Notes: generated by a model from the letters alone, not told the origin. 64,000 nt of DNA from Afipia sp. (GCA_030652315.1 JAUSAX010000043.1:1-64000); one strand, 5' to 3'; positions 12,574-24,013 are shown, counted from the first letter of the stretch. Numbers and translations: made by a program.

Positions 12574-13701
12574 TCAGCGCGCCGGAATAAACGTCGGCCC
12601 CACGGAGCGGATCGGCTTGTCGCCGGAATCGGAGGGCGCGGCCGGTGCGCCAGTTGGCAGCGGTTGCGCATTCGTCGGCGTTGCGACGGAGCCCGCTTTC
12701 TTTTGGGCTGCCGCCGGCACCGGAGCCTTTGGCTGCGACATCTTCTTCGAGGCCTCATCGGTCACGATGATGTCGCCCTGCTGGGCGGCGGTGGCCTTGT
12801 CGTCGATGTTCTTCAGCGCGTCGGACCACGTCTGGCCCACGGCCTTGCAACTGCACGACTTGTCGAACGCCTGGCGATATTTGAATGCGTTCGGAGACTG
12901 AGCGTACGGCTGGCCGTTGATCGACACCGCCTGATTCATGTCTTCGCCGGGGTTGCGATAGCTGTAGAGCGTCGCGTCCGCGGCGGGGCAGAGTGCCTTG
13001 CAGGTGCGCTCATCGTCCGCGAAGCGGCCCGGCACCGTGGCGAAAGAGATCGGGAAATAAAAGCCGTCGCAGCTTCGCGCGCAGACCGTTCGGTAGGTGC
13101 CCGAGGCGGCTCCGTTGTCCATCGGCGCGCCGGTATTGTTGTTGCCGCCGCCGAACAGGTTCTCGAGGAAACCGCCGCCGCCGCTGTTGCGCAACTGAGC
13201 CGCGTATTGCGGACCGCAATTATTCTGCGCGAGCGCCATCAGCACCGAGCGGCGCTGGTTGTCGCGCTCCGAACCGCCGAACCCGCCGCCGCGCAATCGT
13301 TCAAGATTGCCGGTGATCTGGTCGAGATTGGACCGCATCTGCTGAATACGCGTGTTGATCGGCCCGCATTGCGCGGACTGGCCGCTGAACAGGGAGAAAA
13401 ACCCCGAATTGTCGCAGCCCTGACGCTTGGCCTGATCCTGAACGCGCTCAAGCTCGGACTGCTGCCGGCTCTGGGCCTCTACATAACGCTGTATCTGGTC
13501 CGCCTTGGCGCTGTCGCCACCGCCACCGTCGATTGCCGACAACTGGCCAACGAGCCGTTGGCAGATGGGATTAGCGGCCCCGGGCTGACCTGGCGGCGGA
13601 GGCGGAAATCCCTGCTGTGCCATGGCGCCATGACTCAGCATCGCCGCGCTTACAAGCGCAACGCTGGCAAAAGTCCATCGCAAAAACGAAGAATTCGGCA
13701 A
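12574..13701 (-). CDS. DUF2865 domain-containing protein
   Basis: CDGFYFPISFATVPGRFADDERTCKALCPAADATLYSYRNPGEDMNQAVS. Confidence 0.75.
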   Translation of the reverse strand: MPNSSFLRWTFASVALVSAAMLSHGAMAQQGFPPPPPGQPGAANPICQRLVGQLSAIDGGGGDSAKADQIQRYVEAQSRQQSELERVQDQAKRQGCDNSGFFSLFSGQSAQCGPINTRIQQMRSNLDQITGNLERLRGGGFGGSERDNQRRSVLMALAQNNCGPQYAAQLRNSGGGGFLENLFGGGNNNTGAPMDNGAASGTYRTVCARSCDGFYFPISFATVPGRFADDERTCKALCPAADATLYSYRNPGEDMNQAVSINGQPYAQSPNAFKYRQAFDKSCSCKAVGQTWSDALKNIDDKATAAQQGDIIVTDEASKKMSQPKAPVPAAAQKKAGSVATPTNAQPLPTGAPAAPSDSGDKPIRSVGPTFIPAR

Positions 13702-13848
13702 GCTGTCCCGATCCGGCTGGCTGACCGCGGCGCGGCCGACGGACGCTCACATACTAGCTTCCGGCGGCAAGGTCACGTCGATTCAGGGACGAAGATAAGG
13801 CAGAGAATCGTGACGAAAAGAAGCCCCGTGGAACTGGGGTGGCCCGCT

Positions 13849-14148
13849 TCAGCGATGGCAGGTGATCGCGACGAACTCGCCATGACTTCCGGTTGTGCCG
13901 GTCGATGCCGGGATCGCGCCGGTCACCTCATCGGGATCGATGCGGCGGTAACCGGTGGCCTGCGCGAAATCCCGCGACTGGCAATAAGCTCGTGCAGCAG
14001 GGGCTCCGCATTTTTCACCTTTGGCCAGACATTCATCGACGCCGTAGCCATCCGGTTGGTTGGCGACGATGAAAACACGGCTGTCGGCGCGGGTCTCGGC
14101 CGCGGCCATCAGAGATACGCAGGCAGTCAGTGTGAACAGGAATCGCAT
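13849..14148 (-). CDS. Hypothetical secreted protein
   Basis: Signal peptide and Cys-containing ~99 aa ORF. Confidence 0.5.
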   Translation of the reverse strand: MRFLFTLTACVSLMAAAETRADSRVFIVANQPDGYGVDECLAKGEKCGAPAARAYCQSRDFAQATGYRRIDPDEVTGAIPASTGTTGSHGEFVAITCHR

Positions 14149-14439
14149 GGTGGCACCAGTTCGGGAGAAGCACAGGCGCCTCCATCAATAAGCCCGAACG
14201 GTTAAGAATGATTAAGGACGGCGATTCAGTGGCGGACCGGACCTAAAGAGGCCGAAATCCATGGAGTGTGACCTTGACGCGGTCACCCCGGCTGGACCAT
14301 TGTGCGGCCCATGAACGGTTCTCTCTCCACTTTCGGCATTTGCCGCGAGATTATTAGCTAGCGATTCGCTGGCTGGAGCCGTCTTTTCTCACTCGAGATC
14401 ATGGGACGACCCGGCCGCAAGGCAAGGGATTCTATTTCC

Positions 14440-15822
14440 ATGGAGCTGAAGCTCTACGACACGCTGACCAAGGAGAAGCAGCCGTTCCGGCCGCTCGATC
14501 CCAAGGACGTGCGCATGTATGTGTGCGGGCCGACGGTCTATGACTTCGCGCATATCGGGAACGCGCGTCCCGTCATCGTATTCGACGTGCTGTTCCGGCT
14601 GCTGCGGCACGTCTACGGCGCGGATCACGTCAAGTATGTCCGCAACATCACCGACGTCGACGACAAGATCAACGATCGCGCGGCGCGGGATTTCCCCGGG
14701 ATTCCGCTGAACGAAGCGATCCGCAAGGTCACCGAGCAGACTGAAAAGCAGTTTCACGCTGATGTCGATGCGCTCGGCTGCCTGCGGCCGACCGTCGAGC
14801 CGCGCGCGACCGAGCATATTGCCGAGATGCGGGAGATCATCGAAAAGCTGATTGCCAACGGAAATGCCTATGCAGAGCAGGACCATGTTCTGTTCAAGGT
14901 GGCGTCCGATCCGAACTACGGAAAGCTCGCGCGCCGCTCGCTTGACGAGATGCTTGCGGGCGCGCGCGTCGATGTCGCACCCTACAAGCACGACGCGATG
15001 GACTTCGTGCTGTGGAAGCCTTCGAAGCCGGGCGAACCATCGTGGCCGTCTCCGGCTGGTATCAAGGCCGAGGGACGTCCGGGCTGGCATATCGAATGCT
15101 CGGCGATGGCGTGGAAGCATCTTGGCGAGCAATTCGACATTCATGGCGGCGGCATCGATCTCGTGTTTCCGCATCATGAGAACGAGCTGGCGCAATCATG
15201 CTGCGCCTTCCATGAAGAGCGCATGGCGAATGTATGGATGCACAACGGCTTCCTGCAGGTCGAAGGCGACAAGATGTCGAAGAGCCTCGGCAATTTCGTC
15301 ACGATCAGAGATCTGTTGAACGATTGGCCGGGAGAGGTGCTGCGCCTCAACATGCTGAAGACGCATTATCGCTCGCCGATCGACTGGACGCTGAAGAGCC
15401 TAGAGGAAAGCGCAAAGACTCTCGATGACTGGTATTGGGTCGCTGCTGATGACAACGGAGGCCGCCCGTCGAGTGCTGTGACCGCCGCGTTGTCTGACGA
15501 TCTTAATACGCCGCAAGTCATCGCTTCATTGCATAGCTTGCGCAATGCTGCAGCTGCTGGAAACGATGATCGCCGCAGTGAGTTTGCAGCGTCGTTGCGC
15601 TTGCTTGGTTTTCTCTCTGAGAGTGCATCCGAATGGAAGTCGCGCAAGCAGATTGCGAGCGGCATCGACGAAGCGCAAGTCAACAATCTGATTTCTGATC
15701 GTACCGCTGCCCGTGCGCGCAAGGACTTCAAGGAATCCGACCGCATCCGCGATGAGCTCGCGGCGATGGGAGTGGTCATCAAGGATTCCAAGGACGGCAC
15801 CACATGGGAGATCGCGCGATGA
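14440..15822 (+). CDS. cysS: Cysteinyl-tRNA synthetase
   Basis: [28 protein letters not shown]. Confidence 0.95.
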   Translation: MELKLYDTLTKEKQPFRPLDPKDVRMYVCGPTVYDFAHIGNARPVIVFDVLFRLLRHVYGADHVKYVRNITDVDDKINDRAARDFPGIPLNEAIRKVTEQTEKQFHADVDALGCLRPTVEPRATEHIAEMREIIEKLIANGNAYAEQDHVLFKVASDPNYGKLARRSLDEMLAGARVDVAPYKHDAMDFVLWKPSKPGEPSWPSPAGIKAEGRPGWHIECSAMAWKHLGEQFDIHGGGIDLVFPHHENELAQSCCAFHEERMANVWMHNGFLQVEGDKMSKSLGNFVTIRDLLNDWPGEVLRLNMLKTHYRSPIDWTLKSLEESAKTLDDWYWVAADDNGGRPSSAVTAALSDDLNTPQVIASLHSLRNAAAAGNDDRRSEFAASLRLLGFLSESASEWKSRKQIASGIDEAQVNNLISDRTAARARKDFKESDRIRDELAAMGVVIKDSKDGTTWEIAR

Positions 15823-15932
15823 CCAGGCCGGACACGCCTTTTCCAAAGCACTGGCGCTACTACATCGTCCTAAAGTGGGTCGTGATCGTCGCGGCGGTCG
15901 TGATCGCGCTCAAGCTGTTTGGAGCTTTTTAG
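15819..15932 (+). CDS. Small single-TM protein (37 aa)
   Basis: [41 protein letters not shown] overlap with the cysS stop; below the supplied ORF track's size cut-off. Confidence 0.55.
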   Translation: MTRPDTPFPKHWRYYIVLKWVVIVAAVVIALKLFGAF

Positions 15933-15936
15933 TCCG

Positions 15937-16461
15937 ATGGGACAATCTATGCCCAAAGTCGGCCTGCGGCCGTTTCTCCCCGAGGACACCCCGGTGCTCG
16001 CGGCGATCTTCGTCGCCAGTATCGATGAACTCGCCGAGGAAGACTATTCGGATGCGCAGCGCGAGGCCTGGGCAGGTGGTGCCGAGGACGAGGACAAATT
16101 CGGAAAGCGCCTCGCCGGCCAGCTCACGCTGGTTGCAACTATCGAAAGCTCGCCGGTCGGCTTTGCCTCGCTGAAAGGCAAGGATCACCTCGATCTTCTT
16201 TATGTTCTGCCGGGTTTCGCGCGGCAGGGCGTTGCGACATCGCTTTGCGATGCGCTCGAGAAACTAGCCGGAGCGCGAGGAGCAACGGCGCTGACAGTCG
16301 AAGCCAGTGATACCGCCGAGCCGTTCTTCGTCAAGCGCGGCTACATCAGCCAGCAACGTAATACGGTGTCGGTCGGCGACGAATGGCTCGCCAACACGAC
16401 AATGAAAAAGTCACTGGGCGGCGATGCGCCGCGAGGCGAAATGCCGGGAAGGCCATCATGA
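15937..16461 (+). CDS. GNAT family N-acetyltransferase
   Basis: LDLLYVLPGFARQGVATSLCDALEKLA. Confidence 0.82.
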   Translation: MGQSMPKVGLRPFLPEDTPVLAAIFVASIDELAEEDYSDAQREAWAGGAEDEDKFGKRLAGQLTLVATIESSPVGFASLKGKDHLDLLYVLPGFARQGVATSLCDALEKLAGARGATALTVEASDTAEPFFVKRGYISQQRNTVSVGDEWLANTTMKKSLGGDAPRGEMPGRPS

Positions 16462-18056
16462 GCCGCGAGCGCCTCTATCTGTTCGACACCACGCTGCGCG
16501 ACGGCGCGCAGACCAACGGTGTCGACTTCACGTTGCACGACAAGCGGATCATCGCCGATATGCTCGACGATCTCGGCATCGATTATGTCGAGGGTGGCTA
16601 TCCGGGCGCAAATCCGTCCGATACCGAATTTTTCGCAGCCAAGCCGAAATTCGAGCATGCGAAATTCACCGCCTTCGGCATGACGCGCCGTCCTGGCCGA
16701 TCGGCATCGAACGACCCGGGGCTTGCGGCGTTGATCGAGGCGAAGGCTGACGCGATCTGCTTCGTGGCGAAGTCGTCCGAGTATCAGGTGCGGGTGGCTC
16801 TGGAGACCACAAATGAGGAAAATCTCGCGTCGATCCGTGACAGCGTTGGCGCCGCCAAGGCGGCGGGCCGCGAGGTCATGCTTGATTGCGAGCACTTCTT
16901 CGATGGTTACAAGGAAAATCCGCAATTCGCGCTGGCATGCGCCAAAGCGGCGTATGACTCCGGTGCGCGCTGGGTGGTGCTGTGTGATACCAACGGCGGC
17001 ACAATGCCGAACGAAATCGAGAGCATCGTCGGCGAGGTTGTGAAGCACATTCCCGGCGATCACGTCGGCATCCACACCCATAACGACACCGAGCAGGCGG
17101 TGGCGAATTCGCTGGCCGCGGTGCGCGCCGGCGCGCGGCAGATACAAGGCACGCTGAATGGGCTTGGCGAGCGCTGCGGCAATGCCAATCTGTGCTCGCT
17201 GATCCCGACGCTGAAGCTGAAGAAAGAATTTGCTGACAAGTTCGAGATCGGTGTGTCGCAGGAAAAGCTCGCGACGCTGGTCCATGCCTCGCGCGCGCTG
17301 GATGACATTCTCAACCGCGCGCCGGATCGCCATGCGCCGTATGTCGGTGAGAGCGCCTTCGTCACCAAGACGGGTATCCATGCCTCGGCGGTGCTGAAAG
17401 ATCCGCAGACTTACGAGCATGTGGCTCCCGAAGCGATCGGTAATCATCGCAAGGTGCTGGTCTCCGATCAGGCGGGGCGCTCCAACGTCATCGCCGAGCT
17501 GGAGCGTGCCGGCATTCCGTTTGAGAAGAACGATCCGAAGCTGACGCGTCTGGTCGAGGAAATGAAGGAGAAGGAGGCCGCTGGTTACGCGTATGAGTCC
17601 GCGGATGCTTCGTTCGATCTGCTGGCGCGGCGCACGCTCGGCAAGGTTCCGGACTATTTCCGCGTCGTGCAGTTCGACGTCAATGTCGAGCAGCGTTACA
17701 ACGCGCTGGCCCAGCGCGTCACCGTGGCTATGGCAGTGGTGAAGGTCGATGTCGCCGGCGAAATGCTGATCTCGGCGGCGGAAGGCAACGGCCCAGTCAA
17801 CGCACTCGACGTCGCGCTACGCAAGGACCTCGGCAAGTACCAGAAGTACATCGAAGGCCTGAAGCTGGTTGATTACCGTGTGCGTATCCTCAATGGCGGC
17901 ACGGAGGCGGTCACGCGCGTGCTGATCGAAAGCGAGGATGAGGCTGGCGAGCGCTGGACCACGGTCGGCGTATCGCCCAACATCATCGATGCGTCGTTTC
18001 AGGCGCTGATGGACTCGGTCGTCTACAAGCTGGTGAAATCGAACGCGCCAGCATAG
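16458..18056 (+). CDS. cimA: Citramalate synthase
   Basis: YLFDTTLRDGAQTNGVDFTLHDK, HTHNDTEQAVANSLAAV; long CimA-type C-terminus. Confidence 0.9.
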   Translation: MSRERLYLFDTTLRDGAQTNGVDFTLHDKRIIADMLDDLGIDYVEGGYPGANPSDTEFFAAKPKFEHAKFTAFGMTRRPGRSASNDPGLAALIEAKADAICFVAKSSEYQVRVALETTNEENLASIRDSVGAAKAAGREVMLDCEHFFDGYKENPQFALACAKAAYDSGARWVVLCDTNGGTMPNEIESIVGEVVKHIPGDHVGIHTHNDTEQAVANSLAAVRAGARQIQGTLNGLGERCGNANLCSLIPTLKLKKEFADKFEIGVSQEKLATLVHASRALDDILNRAPDRHAPYVGESAFVTKTGIHASAVLKDPQTYEHVAPEAIGNHRKVLVSDQAGRSNVIAELERAGIPFEKNDPKLTRLVEEMKEKEAAGYAYESADASFDLLARRTLGKVPDYFRVVQFDVNVEQRYNALAQRVTVAMAVVKVDVAGEMLISAAEGNGPVNALDVALRKDLGKYQKYIEGLKLVDYRVRILNGGTEAVTRVLIESEDEAGERWTTVGVSPNIIDASFQALMDSVVYKLVKSNAPA

Positions 18057-18085
18057 CTGATCCCGAAAGCGGGAAAGGGGGCTCA

Positions 18086-18478
18086 ATGATTGATCACGTC
18101 TCGGTGGGCGTTGCAGATCTTGAGCGGGCCGCTAAATTCTACGAAGCGGCATTCGCTCCGATAGGGTTGACCAGATTGATTGAGCGGCCGGCAACCGTCG
18201 GCTTTGGAAAGACTTATCCGGAGTTCTGGATCAACCTTCGTGCGGGCATGTCACCGGTCTCGCCGGAAAGCGGCACGCATATCTGCCTGCGCGCGAGGAC
18301 GGCGGCTCAGATAGACGCGTTTCATGGTGCCGCATTGAAGACGGGTGGCCGGTCGGACGGTGCTCCCGGCCCACGCCCGGAATATCACCAGAGCTATTAC
18401 GCAGCGTTCGTCACCGATCCCGACGGAAACCGCATCGAGGTGGTGACGTTCCTAAAGGGCGATCAAACTGTGGCGTGA
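18086..18478 (+). CDS. VOC (glyoxalase/dioxygenase) family protein
   Basis: MIDHVSVGVADLERAAKFYEAA...FVTDPDGNRIEVV. Confidence 0.88.
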   Translation: MIDHVSVGVADLERAAKFYEAAFAPIGLTRLIERPATVGFGKTYPEFWINLRAGMSPVSPESGTHICLRARTAAQIDAFHGAALKTGGRSDGAPGPRPEYHQSYYAAFVTDPDGNRIEVVTFLKGDQTVA

Positions 18479-18487
18479 GTGGACCGC

Positions 18488-19093
18488 TTACAGCCGGCTC
18501 GCGACCGTGTCGTCCATCAGCTTGGCTGCTTCGGGAACCTGCGCGGCAACCTTCTGAAGCGTAGGCAGAATGTCCTCGACGCGATCTGCGGTGAGAACAT
18601 CGACCCACAGGTTCGCGCGGATGAATTCCGTCTGCTTCATGTGATCGATCAGCACGAGCAGGGGATTCCAGAAGCCCTCAATGTTGGCGAGCAGAATCGG
18701 CTTGCTGTGGCGGCCGAGTTGCGACCACGTCATCTGCTCGACCAATTCTTCCAGGGTGCCGACGCCGCCGGGAAACGCCACGAACGCATCGGAGTGCTCG
18801 AACATCAGTTGCTTGCGCTCGTGCATGTCCTTGGTGACGATGAGTTCCTGCGCGTCTTTCAGCACATGCTCCCGTTTCGTCAGAAATGTCGGGATGATGC
18901 CCGTGACCTTCCCACCATGGTCGAGGGCACCGGCCGCAACAGCACCCATCAGGCCGATGGAGCCGCCGCCATAGACGAGGCCGACGCCATTCTTGGCGAG
19001 GGTCTTGCCGAAGGCTGTGGCCGCTTTGACGAATTCGGGGTTGGTACCGGGACCGGAACCGCAATAGACGCATACGTTCTTAATTGTACTCAT
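18488..19093 (-). CDS. LOG family protein (TIGR00730)
   Basis: NVCVYCGSGPGTNPEF...GGGSIGLMG...FPGGVGTLEE; start set to internal Met. Confidence 0.9.
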   Translation of the reverse strand: MSTIKNVCVYCGSGPGTNPEFVKAATAFGKTLAKNGVGLVYGGGSIGLMGAVAAGALDHGGKVTGIIPTFLTKREHVLKDAQELIVTKDMHERKQLMFEHSDAFVAFPGGVGTLEELVEQMTWSQLGRHSKPILLANIEGFWNPLLVLIDHMKQTEFIRANLWVDVLTADRVEDILPTLQKVAAQVPEAAKLMDDTVASRL

Positions 19094-19308
19094 ACCCGCT
19101 ATGTGGCGATTTGTGACGACATCTTCAAGACGTGTGTCTCGCAGTGCAAGGTGGATAGTTCTCCAAACTGGCCATTTTGGGGAAAAGAATCGGCGGGGAA
19201 GGGTGCGAAAATTGCGCAAACGCTTTATATGACGGTCATGACCGCAATCACGAACGGGCGCCCCGCGCAGCATCAGGCTCCGCTTGGCCTCAAGGCGACT
19301 GACGTTTA

Positions 19309-21282
19309 ATGGCCGACCTCTATCCTGCCCAGCCCGATGAGGCGTCGGACGATGCCAAGCCGCCGACGCCTGCTGATTTGAATGCCGAGAAAGCAACGCT
19401 CTTCGGAACGCTCGCTCATCTGTGGCCGTATATCTGGCCGGGTGATCGAGACGACCTCAAAATGCGTGTCGTCTGGTCGATGGTGCTGCTGCTTATCGCC
19501 AAGGCTGCAACTCTCTTCGTTCCTTTCACATTCAAATGGGCCGTCGATGCCCTGACGGGCGCTGACACCGCGCCGGTTCAGTCCTCGAACTGGATGCTGT
19601 GGCTGATCGCGTCGCCTCTGATCATGACGCTCAGTTATGGCGCCATCCGCATCGTGATGATGGTGCTGACGCAATGGCGCGACGGTCTTTTCGCCAAAGT
19701 GGCGATGCACGCGGTGCGCAAGCTGGCCTTTCTCACCTTCGTGCACATGCATGAATTGTCGCTGCGGTTTCACCTTGAGCGCAAGACCGGCGGTCTGACA
19801 CGCGTTCTGGAGCGCGGGCGAACCGGCATCGAGACCATGGTGCGGATGGTGATCCTTCAACTCGCGCCGACCATTGTCGAGCTGGCGTTGATGATGGGCG
19901 TGCTGTTGTGGCAATTCGACTGGCGGTACGTACTTGTGACGTTCGTCACCGTCGTCATCTACATGGCCTTCACCTACTACGCGACGGAATGGCGGATCGA
20001 CATCCGCCGCAGGATGAATGAATCCGACACCGAGGCGAATACCAAGGCGATCGACTCGCTGCTCAACTATGAAACCGTGAAATACTTTAGCGCGGAACAG
20101 CGTGAAGCGCAGCGCTATGACAAGTCCATCGAGCGGTTCGAGCGCGCCAGCGTTCACACCTATACGTCGCTCGCGGTGCTCAACACCGGGCAGGCGGTGA
20201 TCTTCACCTTCGGTCTCACCGCAACCATGATGATGTGCGCGGTCGGTATCCGCAACGGCACCAACACGGTCGGCGATTTCGTCATGATCAACGCCATGAT
20301 GATCCAGCTTTATCAGCCACTGAATTTCATGGGTATGGTCTATCGCGAGATCAAGCAGGCGATCATCGACATTGAAAAGATGTTCGGCGTGCTGTCGCGC
20401 AATCCGGAGGTGAAAGACATCCCGGGCGCGGAGCCACTGCAGATTTCAGCCGGCACGGTTCGCTTCGAAGACGTGCAATTCTCTTACGATCCGGAGCGAC
20501 CGATCCTGAAAGGGCTCTCGTTCGAGGTGCCGGCGGGCAAGACCGTCGCTATCGTCGGCCCATCAGGCGCGGGAAAGTCGACCATCTCGCGATTGCTATT
20601 CAGGCTGTATGACGTCAGCGGCGGCAAGATCACCATCGATGGTCAGAATATCCGCGACATTACGCAATCGTCGCTGCGCGCATCCATCGGCATGGTGCCG
20701 CAGGACACCGTGCTGTTCAACGACACCATTCGCTACAATATACGCTACGGCCGCTGGGATGCGACCGACGCGGAAGTGGAGGCTGCTGCGGGGATGGCGC
20801 AGATCGACGGATTCATTCGCATGTCGCCGCACGGATATGAGACCGAGGTTGGCGAACGCGGGCTGAAATTGTCTGGCGGCGAAAAGCAGCGCGTTGCGAT
20901 CGCCCGGACCATTCTGAAGGGGCCACCGATTCTGGTGCTGGATGAGGCAACGTCTGCGCTCGACAGTCACACCGAGCGGGAAATCCAGGATCAACTGGAG
21001 AAAGTCGCGCGCGGCCGAACGTCGCTGGTGATCGCTCACCGGCTGTCCACGATCGTTGGCGCGGACGAAATTATCGTGCTGGATCAGGGACGCATTTCCG
21101 AACGCGGCACCCACTCACAGCTTCTGGCGGCAAATGGCCTTTACGCGAGCATGTGGAACAGGCAACGTGAGGCTCAGGAAGCGCGGGAAAAGCTGGCCAT
21201 GATGGCCGACGAGAACATCGCGCCCAATCGCGCGCCGCCGCCGGTCAACGATCCACTGGTCACGCCCGCTGCCGCCGAATAG
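19309..21282 (+). CDS. Atm1/HMT1-type ABC exporter (fused permease-ATPase)
   Basis: N-terminal TMD; GPSGAGKST Walker A; LSGGEKQRVAIART; VLDEATSALD. Confidence 0.9.
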   Translation: MADLYPAQPDEASDDAKPPTPADLNAEKATLFGTLAHLWPYIWPGDRDDLKMRVVWSMVLLLIAKAATLFVPFTFKWAVDALTGADTAPVQSSNWMLWLIASPLIMTLSYGAIRIVMMVLTQWRDGLFAKVAMHAVRKLAFLTFVHMHELSLRFHLERKTGGLTRVLERGRTGIETMVRMVILQLAPTIVELALMMGVLLWQFDWRYVLVTFVTVVIYMAFTYYATEWRIDIRRRMNESDTEANTKAIDSLLNYETVKYFSAEQREAQRYDKSIERFERASVHTYTSLAVLNTGQAVIFTFGLTATMMMCAVGIRNGTNTVGDFVMINAMMIQLYQPLNFMGMVYREIKQAIIDIEKMFGVLSRNPEVKDIPGAEPLQISAGTVRFEDVQFSYDPERPILKGLSFEVPAGKTVAIVGPSGAGKSTISRLLFRLYDVSGGKITIDGQNIRDITQSSLRASIGMVPQDTVLFNDTIRYNIRYGRWDATDAEVEAAAGMAQIDGFIRMSPHGYETEVGERGLKLSGGEKQRVAIARTILKGPPILVLDEATSALDSHTEREIQDQLEKVARGRTSLVIAHRLSTIVGADEIIVLDQGRISERGTHSQLLAANGLYASMWNRQREAQEAREKLAMMADENIAPNRAPPPVNDPLVTPAAAE

Positions 21283-21316
21283 TTTTGGGTCACATTAAAC
21301 GCAGGTCTTTGAACTC

Positions 21317-22015
21317 ATGTCCGTCGTCAATTCCATTCGCGCGCAAATTCCCCCGGTCCATCCGGAAGGCTATCCCTTCATCGGGGCTTTCGCCTTCGCC
21401 AGCCTGATCCTGTTCTGGATCTGGACGCCGCTCGGCTGGATCGGATGCGGATTGACGGTGTGGTGCGCATTGTTCTTCCGTGACCCGGTGCGCGTCACAC
21501 CGGTGCGCGAGGGCATCGTGGTGTCGCCAGCCGATGGTCGGGTGTCGATGGTGGTGCAGGCCGTGCCGCCGGCGGAGCTCGGCCTTGGCGACAAGCCACT
21601 GCCGCGCATCTCGATCTTCATGAGCGTGTTCAACTGCCACGTGAACCGCAGCCCGGTGGCTGGCCGTATCGACCGTATTGCGTACCGTCCCGGCAAGTTT
21701 CTGAACGCCGATCTCGACAAGGCCAGCGAGGATAACGAGCGCAATTCGCTGGTGATCTCGACGCCGGCGGGCCGGATCGGGGTGATCCAGATCGCGGGTC
21801 TGGTGGCTCGGCGCATCGTGTCCTTCGTAAAGGAGGGGCAGGTCCTTGGGGCAGGCGAGCGGTTCGGGCTCATTCGCTTTGGCTCGCGGCTCGACATCTT
21901 CCTTCCGGAAGGCGCCAAAGCCCTGGTGTCGGAGGGCCAGACTGCCATCGCCGGTGAAACCGTGCTGGCCGATTTCAAGCTGGGCGACGGCGGACGGAGT
22001 TACCGCGTGGATTAA
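21317..22015 (+). CDS. psd: Phosphatidylserine decarboxylase
   Basis: [21 protein letters not shown]-terminal [12 protein letters not shown]. Confidence 0.92.
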   Translation: MSVVNSIRAQIPPVHPEGYPFIGAFAFASLILFWIWTPLGWIGCGLTVWCALFFRDPVRVTPVREGIVVSPADGRVSMVVQAVPPAELGLGDKPLPRISIFMSVFNCHVNRSPVAGRIDRIAYRPGKFLNADLDKASEDNERNSLVISTPAGRIGVIQIAGLVARRIVSFVKEGQVLGAGERFGLIRFGSRLDIFLPEGAKALVSEGQTAIAGETVLADFKLGDGGRSYRVD

Positions 22016-22089
22016 CCAAGCCTGCGATCATCCCGTAGGCTTTTCCGCCACAATGGCGAAGCAGGGTGGGGCTTGTTATATAAGGTCCC

Positions 22090-22971
22090 ATGGCCATGCT
22101 TCCCGATCCCAGAACGCCCGACCTGCGCCGCCGCCGGTTTCGCCAGATTCCGATCCGGATGCTGGTGCCCAACGTCATCACGTTGCTGGCGATCTGCGCC
22201 GGACTGACTGCGATCCGGCTGTCCATCGAAGGCCGCAATGAACTCGCCCTCGCGGCGATCGTGTTCGCGGCGATCCTCGACGGCATCGACGGCCGCGTGG
22301 CACGCATGATCAAGGGCCAGTCCCGTTTCGGCGCGGAACTCGACAGCCTTGCGGACTTCGTTAATTTCGGCGTCGCGCCCGCGCTCATTCTGTATTTCTG
22401 GCAGTTGCATGATTTGAAGAACGTCGGCTGGATCGCAGCGATGATCTTTGCAATCAGCGGCGGATTGCGGCTGGCTCGCTTCAACGCCACCATGGATGAC
22501 CCGAACAAGCCACCGTTCGCCGCGAACTATTTCACGGGCGTACCGGCTCCGCTGGGCGCGCTTTGCGTGTTGCTGCCGATGTACCTGGTGTTTATCGGCG
22601 CGCCGCAGTTGCCGGCCCCGGTCACGGCAGTGTTCACCTTGTCGATTGCGTTCCTGATGGTGTCGCGGTTGCCTGTGTTCTCCGGCAAGATGATTGGCGG
22701 CAAGATCGCGCCGGACATGGTGCTGCCGGTGGTCGTGCTGGTCGTGTTGTTCATCGCCGTTCTGATCAGCTATCCGTGGCAGCTTCTGACCGGCGGTTCG
22801 CTGATGTATCTGCTTAGTCTTCCCATCGGCTGGATGTCGTATCGCGCGCATGAGCGCCGCGCCCGCGAAGCCGCGGCGGGAAGCGAACCGGGCCATGCGA
22901 GCCCCACCGCGCCGGATTTCAACGTGGCAGTTGATCCTGTGGAAGAAAACCGGCCGCCACGTCTGAACTGA
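22090..22971 (+). CDS. pssA: CDP-diacylglycerol--serine O-phosphatidyltransferase
   Basis: DGIDGRVARMIKGQSRFGAELDSLADFVNFGVAP motif. Confidence 0.93.
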   Translation: MAMLPDPRTPDLRRRRFRQIPIRMLVPNVITLLAICAGLTAIRLSIEGRNELALAAIVFAAILDGIDGRVARMIKGQSRFGAELDSLADFVNFGVAPALILYFWQLHDLKNVGWIAAMIFAISGGLRLARFNATMDDPNKPPFAANYFTGVPAPLGALCVLLPMYLVFIGAPQLPAPVTAVFTLSIAFLMVSRLPVFSGKMIGGKIAPDMVLPVVVLVVLFIAVLISYPWQLLTGGSLMYLLSLPIGWMSYRAHERRAREAAAGSEPGHASPTAPDFNVAVDPVEENRPPRLN

Positions 22972-23210
22972 CTGCGGCGACGCATGGCCGTATGGTTAAT
23001 GATATCCTGAAATTTGTTCAGATCGATGCTGCGGCGGTGCCGTTATCGGCGCCGATCGCTACCATTTGACCGCTGCCGTTGTTTTCGCCGACAATCTCGC
23101 CGCAGTCGCGCATCAATTCGATAACCTTTACCCGACCTTAATGGCCCCGACGCTAGGGTTTCGATGCGCCCTCAGAACGAGTGCGCCGTTGAGTTGCGTC
23201 GGAGTTTTCC

Positions 23211-23984
23211 ATGGATCTCGCCACAAGTGTCGGTCTGCTCGTGGGCATTGCAGTGCTTTGCACCCTGGTTCTGATGGGCGGCGATTTCCGGATGTTTTAC
23301 GACATTCATGCCGTCATTATTATTTTCGGCGGATCTTTTGCCGCGACCCTGATCCGTTTTCCGCTTTCCGCGATCGTTCACGGCATGCCGCTTGGCGCAA
23401 AATACGCGTTCACGCTGAGCAGGTTGACCGCGCGCGATCTCGTCGATGAGTTGGCGCGCATCGCCGAAGTGGCCCGTAAACAGGGGCCGGTCGGCCTTGA
23501 AAAAATCGAAGCCGACGATCCGTTTCTGGCTAAGGGCATTCGCTACATCGCGGACGGCTACGATCTTGAGTTCATTCGAGACAATCTCGAGCGTGATCGC
23601 GATAACTTTCTGATGCACCTTACCGAGGGTTCGAAGATCTATCGCGCGATTGGAGATTGCGCGCCAGCATTCGGCATGATCGGCACGTTGCTCGGCATGG
23701 TGCAGATGTTCTCCAACATGTCGGACCCTTCCAAGCTGGGGCCATTCATGGCGGTGGCACTGCTAGCAACACTGTATGGCGCGCTGGTTGCGAACCTGGT
23801 CTGTCTGCCGATCGCAGACAAGCTGCACGTCAAGGTGCTCGATGAGGAGACCAATCGCACGCTGATCATCGACGGCATCCTGATGATCCGCGATGCGAAA
23901 TCTCCAACGCTCGTCCGCGAAATGCTGCTGGCCTACCTGCCGGAAAAACATCGCCACGAAGAGGGTGAGCCGGTTCCGGCTTAA
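23211..23984 (+). CDS. MotA/TolQ/ExbB-type proton channel (flagellar-motor stator-like, PomA-type)
   Basis: MotA/PomA-like; AFGMIGTLLGMVQMFSNM...ALLATLYGALVANLVCLPIADKL. Confidence 0.82.
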   Translation: MDLATSVGLLVGIAVLCTLVLMGGDFRMFYDIHAVIIIFGGSFAATLIRFPLSAIVHGMPLGAKYAFTLSRLTARDLVDELARIAEVARKQGPVGLEKIEADDPFLAKGIRYIADGYDLEFIRDNLERDRDNFLMHLTEGSKIYRAIGDCAPAFGMIGTLLGMVQMFSNMSDPSKLGPFMAVALLATLYGALVANLVCLPIADKLHVKVLDEETNRTLIIDGILMIRDAKSPTLVREMLLAYLPEKHRHEEGEPVPA

Positions 23985-24013
23985 ACGACGGCTGCGGAAA
24001 CGGATCCACCAGG

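Noticed and set aside
12664-14205. 513-aa plus-strand ORF
   Set aside because: Antisense to DUF2865 and neighbouring gene; Arg-rich shadow ORF
16341-17447. 368-aa minus-strand ORF
   Set aside because: Antisense to cimA
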